From contig DBJE01000013.1 in NCBI GenBank assembly GCA_002297045.1, positions 1-64,000 on the forward strand: DNA of 64,000 bases, in the 5' to 3' direction. Positions 63,753-64,000 of this stretch are shown in pieces; position 1 is the first letter of the stretch; every line of letters starts with the position of its first letter. The notes under the pieces are model-generated. The model worked only from the letters and a program-made list of their open reading frames with translations. It did no database searches and was not told the DNA's origin. The DNA comes from Caryophanales bacterium UBA784 (GTDB lineage Bacteria > Bacillota_I > Bacilli_A > RFN20 > CAG-288). The translations under genes were made by a program, and so were the position numbers.

Positions 63753-64000
63753 ATGGATAAACAGGAACGGGATAGTTATATTTTCCAGAAAAAAGGGTTG
63801 CTTCTTGCCCTCTTTCTTTTTTATTACACTAATGTCCCTTCCGATCATGTCATTCTTCGGTCTTTTGGTTTCTCTTTTGATCCGACCTGTAATTTTAAGG
63901 CGATTGTCTATTCCAAGAAGAACCATCTTCATAAGTACGTGATTCACATTTATGAATCGACCGCCCGCTTTAATTATAGGAAGAGGGATGTCATGGGCAA
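63753..64000 (+). CDS. unknown protein, cut by right edge
   Basis: An open frame from ATG 63753 runs 82 codons to the window end without a stop. AGGTGG lies close upstream. The start is MDKQERDSYIFQKKG, then a short hydrophobic stretch (LLLALFLFYYTNV) and a polar part with two AGG codons. No family is recognisable from this fragment. Confidence 0.55.
   Translation, partial: MDKQERDSYIFQKKGLLLALFLFYYTNVPSDHVILRSFGFSFDPTCNFKAIVYSKKNHLHKYVIHIYESTARFNYRKRDVMG

Noticed and set aside
63672..63947. 91-codon frame on the - strand at the right end
   Set aside because: It spans the tuf terminator and opposes a better-supported + strand frame with a ribosome site.

Overview
The window comes from a low- to mid-GC member of the Bacilli. 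The gene order rpsL-rpsG-fusA-tuf, the hprK-lgt-trxB-whiA block, gap-pgk-tpi, LytTR/GHKL signalling, anaerobic ribonucleotide reductase and an [FeFe] hydrogenase together suggest a strict anaerobe, probably gut-associated. The most important feature is the genetic code. AGG falls again and again at positions that are methionine in highly conserved proteins, for example GNWK-M-N of triosephosphate isomerase, KN-M-ITG of EF-Tu, RS-M-TQGRG of EF-G and S-M-PGM-M-DT of pyruvate phosphate dikinase. Conserved arginines use CGN or AGA. AGG therefore reads as Met here, and ATG remains a second Met codon and the usual start. From memory this matches the AGG-to-Met code described for uncultivated gut Bacilli (Shulgina and Eddy 2021; NCBI table 34, 'Enterosoma code'), so the organism is probably Candidatus Enterosoma-like. 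Every R produced from AGG in a standard translation of this window should be read as M. TGA, TAA and TAG all act as stops.

Layout. 1-870: start of a secreted protein running off the left edge. 1.2-6.7 kb: ppdK, an iron alcohol dehydrogenase and an apparently inactivated site-2-protease-like membrane protein. 7.2-7.6 kb: tmRNA (ssrA). 7.8-9.8 kb: a LytTR response regulator and its GHKL kinase. 9.96-21.6 kb: a tandem-repeat operator and a four-gene cell-surface operon (CBM-like protein, two membrane-anchored permuted GH3 enzymes, Ig-like/propeller protein). 21.7-22.1 kb: an IS3-type transposase relic. 22.3-25.1 kb: nrdD-nrdG. 25.2-31.4 kb: a secreted protein, a methyltransferase, an M13 peptidase, vsr, a Nudix hydrolase and a [FeFe] hydrogenase preceded by a structured leader or small RNA. 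31.6-36.6 kb: two divergent envelope-polymer membrane proteins. 36.5-44.7 kb: PPi-type phosphofructokinase, uvrA, hprK, lgt, trxB, whiA. 44.9-48.1 kb: gap, pgk, tpi. 48.2-49.9 kb: a GC-rich IS91-like element. 50.1-53.7 kb: three lipoproteins including a zinc metalloprotease. 53.9-58.1 kb: marR plus a heterodimeric ABC exporter. 58.2-59.0 kb: a Bax-inhibitor-like protein. 59.1-63.6 kb: the str operon. The right edge cuts a small unknown gene.

How the parts fit. PPi-type phosphofructokinase, gap, pgk, tpi and PPDK point to a pyrophosphate-economising glycolysis, with NADH and ferredoxin disposal through the alcohol dehydrogenase and hydrogenase. The two-component pair next to the GH3 operon, and the 21-bp-phased direct repeats between them, suggest that this system controls surface glycan breakdown. 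No tRNA, rRNA or CRISPR array was found; the tRNA that reads AGG lies outside this window.
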